Of a DNA stretch of 64,000 nucleotides, positions 63,541 through 64,000 are shown one piece after another. A model generated the notes under the pieces. The model did no database searches and had not been told where the DNA came from. It was given only the letters and a program-made list of their open reading frames with translations. Both the position numbers and the translations under genes were made by a program. Location: NCBI GenBank assembly GCA_016744795.1, contig JADGDR010000004.1:124001-188000 (forward strand). Reading direction: 5' to 3'. Source of the stretch: Sulfurospirillum sp. Lineage in GTDB: Bacteria > Campylobacterota > Campylobacteria > Campylobacterales > Sulfurospirillaceae. How positions within the stretch are numbered: the first letter of the stretch is position 1; the number at the start of each line of letters is the position of its first letter.

Positions 63541-63562
63541 CAGTTAGCCAAGGCTAACTGTT
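63539..63562. terminator. Bidirectional terminator between convergent bamA and ppx/gppA
   Basis: AACAGTTAGCC-AA-GGCTAACTGTT followed by T run; contains the minus-strand stop codon. Confidence 0.75.
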
Positions 63563-64000
63563 TTTGATAACAATTGCAAAAGAGGCTGGTTTAACTAGTT
63601 TCTTTATGCTCTCTTTTGCTAAAAATAGTTTTTGTGGGCAATTTATGGTTAGTGTATGATTCTCATAACTAAACTCTAATTTAGCATTTGAAAAGTTAGC
63701 ATTTAGAGATTTTGCAAGTGAGATGATGAAACTAAGCCAGTTTACTATCTCAATTTTTGGAAGTAGCATTTCATAAGCTTTTACATCTTCAAAACTGGGT
63801 AATTTTTTTGTATGGTATTTTACTAAAAGAGCTATAAGTACTCTTTGTTGATGTGAAAAATTGTAGTTTAAATTGTTTGTAATAAAGTAAAAACTATGAA
63901 GATGTTCTTGATAAAAACTGAGGCTTCTTCCTATACTATATAGTTTTGCAGCAACTCTTAACTCTTTTTTGTATTGTGGATCTATTTGATGTATATACTC
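63554..64000 (-). CDS. Ppx/GppA phosphatase C-terminal part, truncated by window edge
   Basis: Frame continues upstream of the listed 71-aa ORF to window end: EYIHQIDPQYKKELRVAAKLYSIGRSLSFYQEHLHSFYFITNNLNYNFSHQQRVLIALLVKYH. Confidence 0.75.
   Translation of the reverse strand, partial: EYIHQIDPQYKKELRVAAKLYSIGRSLSFYQEHLHSFYFITNNLNYNFSHQQRVLIALLVKYHTKKLPSFEDVKAYEMLLPKIEIVNWLSFIISLAKSLNANFSNAKLEFSYENHTLTINCPQKLFLAKESIKKLVKPASFAIVIKNS

Overview
AT-rich chromosomal window from a Campylobacterota (epsilonproteobacterial) genome, probably Sulfurimonas-like (inferred from gene content and order, not tested). It is densely packed with about 60 mostly housekeeping genes: dapB(partial)-purF, hisIE, SPFH protein, ilvE, aldehyde dehydrogenase, bcp, DUF748, queH, fabZ-lpxA-clpX-mreBC, carB, surE, lpxB-greA-argC-lpxH-like, cheV-cheA-cheW, serB-tal-pilT, rplY-pth-lptG-like, lysA-HAD-pheA-hisC-fliF-fliG-fliH-dxs, a Fur-family regulator, a 2-Cys peroxiredoxin, fdxA, ndk, DUF177-rpmF-plsX-fabH, two chemoreceptors, a MoxR/Bat aerotolerance operon, tyrA, bamA and a partial ppx/gppA. 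I saw no CRISPR array, rRNA, tRNA, transposon or prophage. The most unusual signal is a dispersed palindrome, (C)TTTACATGTAAA(G). I counted 32 copies of its 8-bp core TACATGTA by eye, 10 of them the perfect 12-mer. All 32 lie inside coding regions of unrelated genes, where they produce recurring 'LHV(K/E)' or 'STCK' peptides. It resembles a HIP1-like highly iterated palindrome of unknown function. Secondary observations: long hairpins built into the overlapping 3' ends of convergent genes, and an apparent 3' remnant of a solute-binding-protein gene behind a thioredoxin gene.
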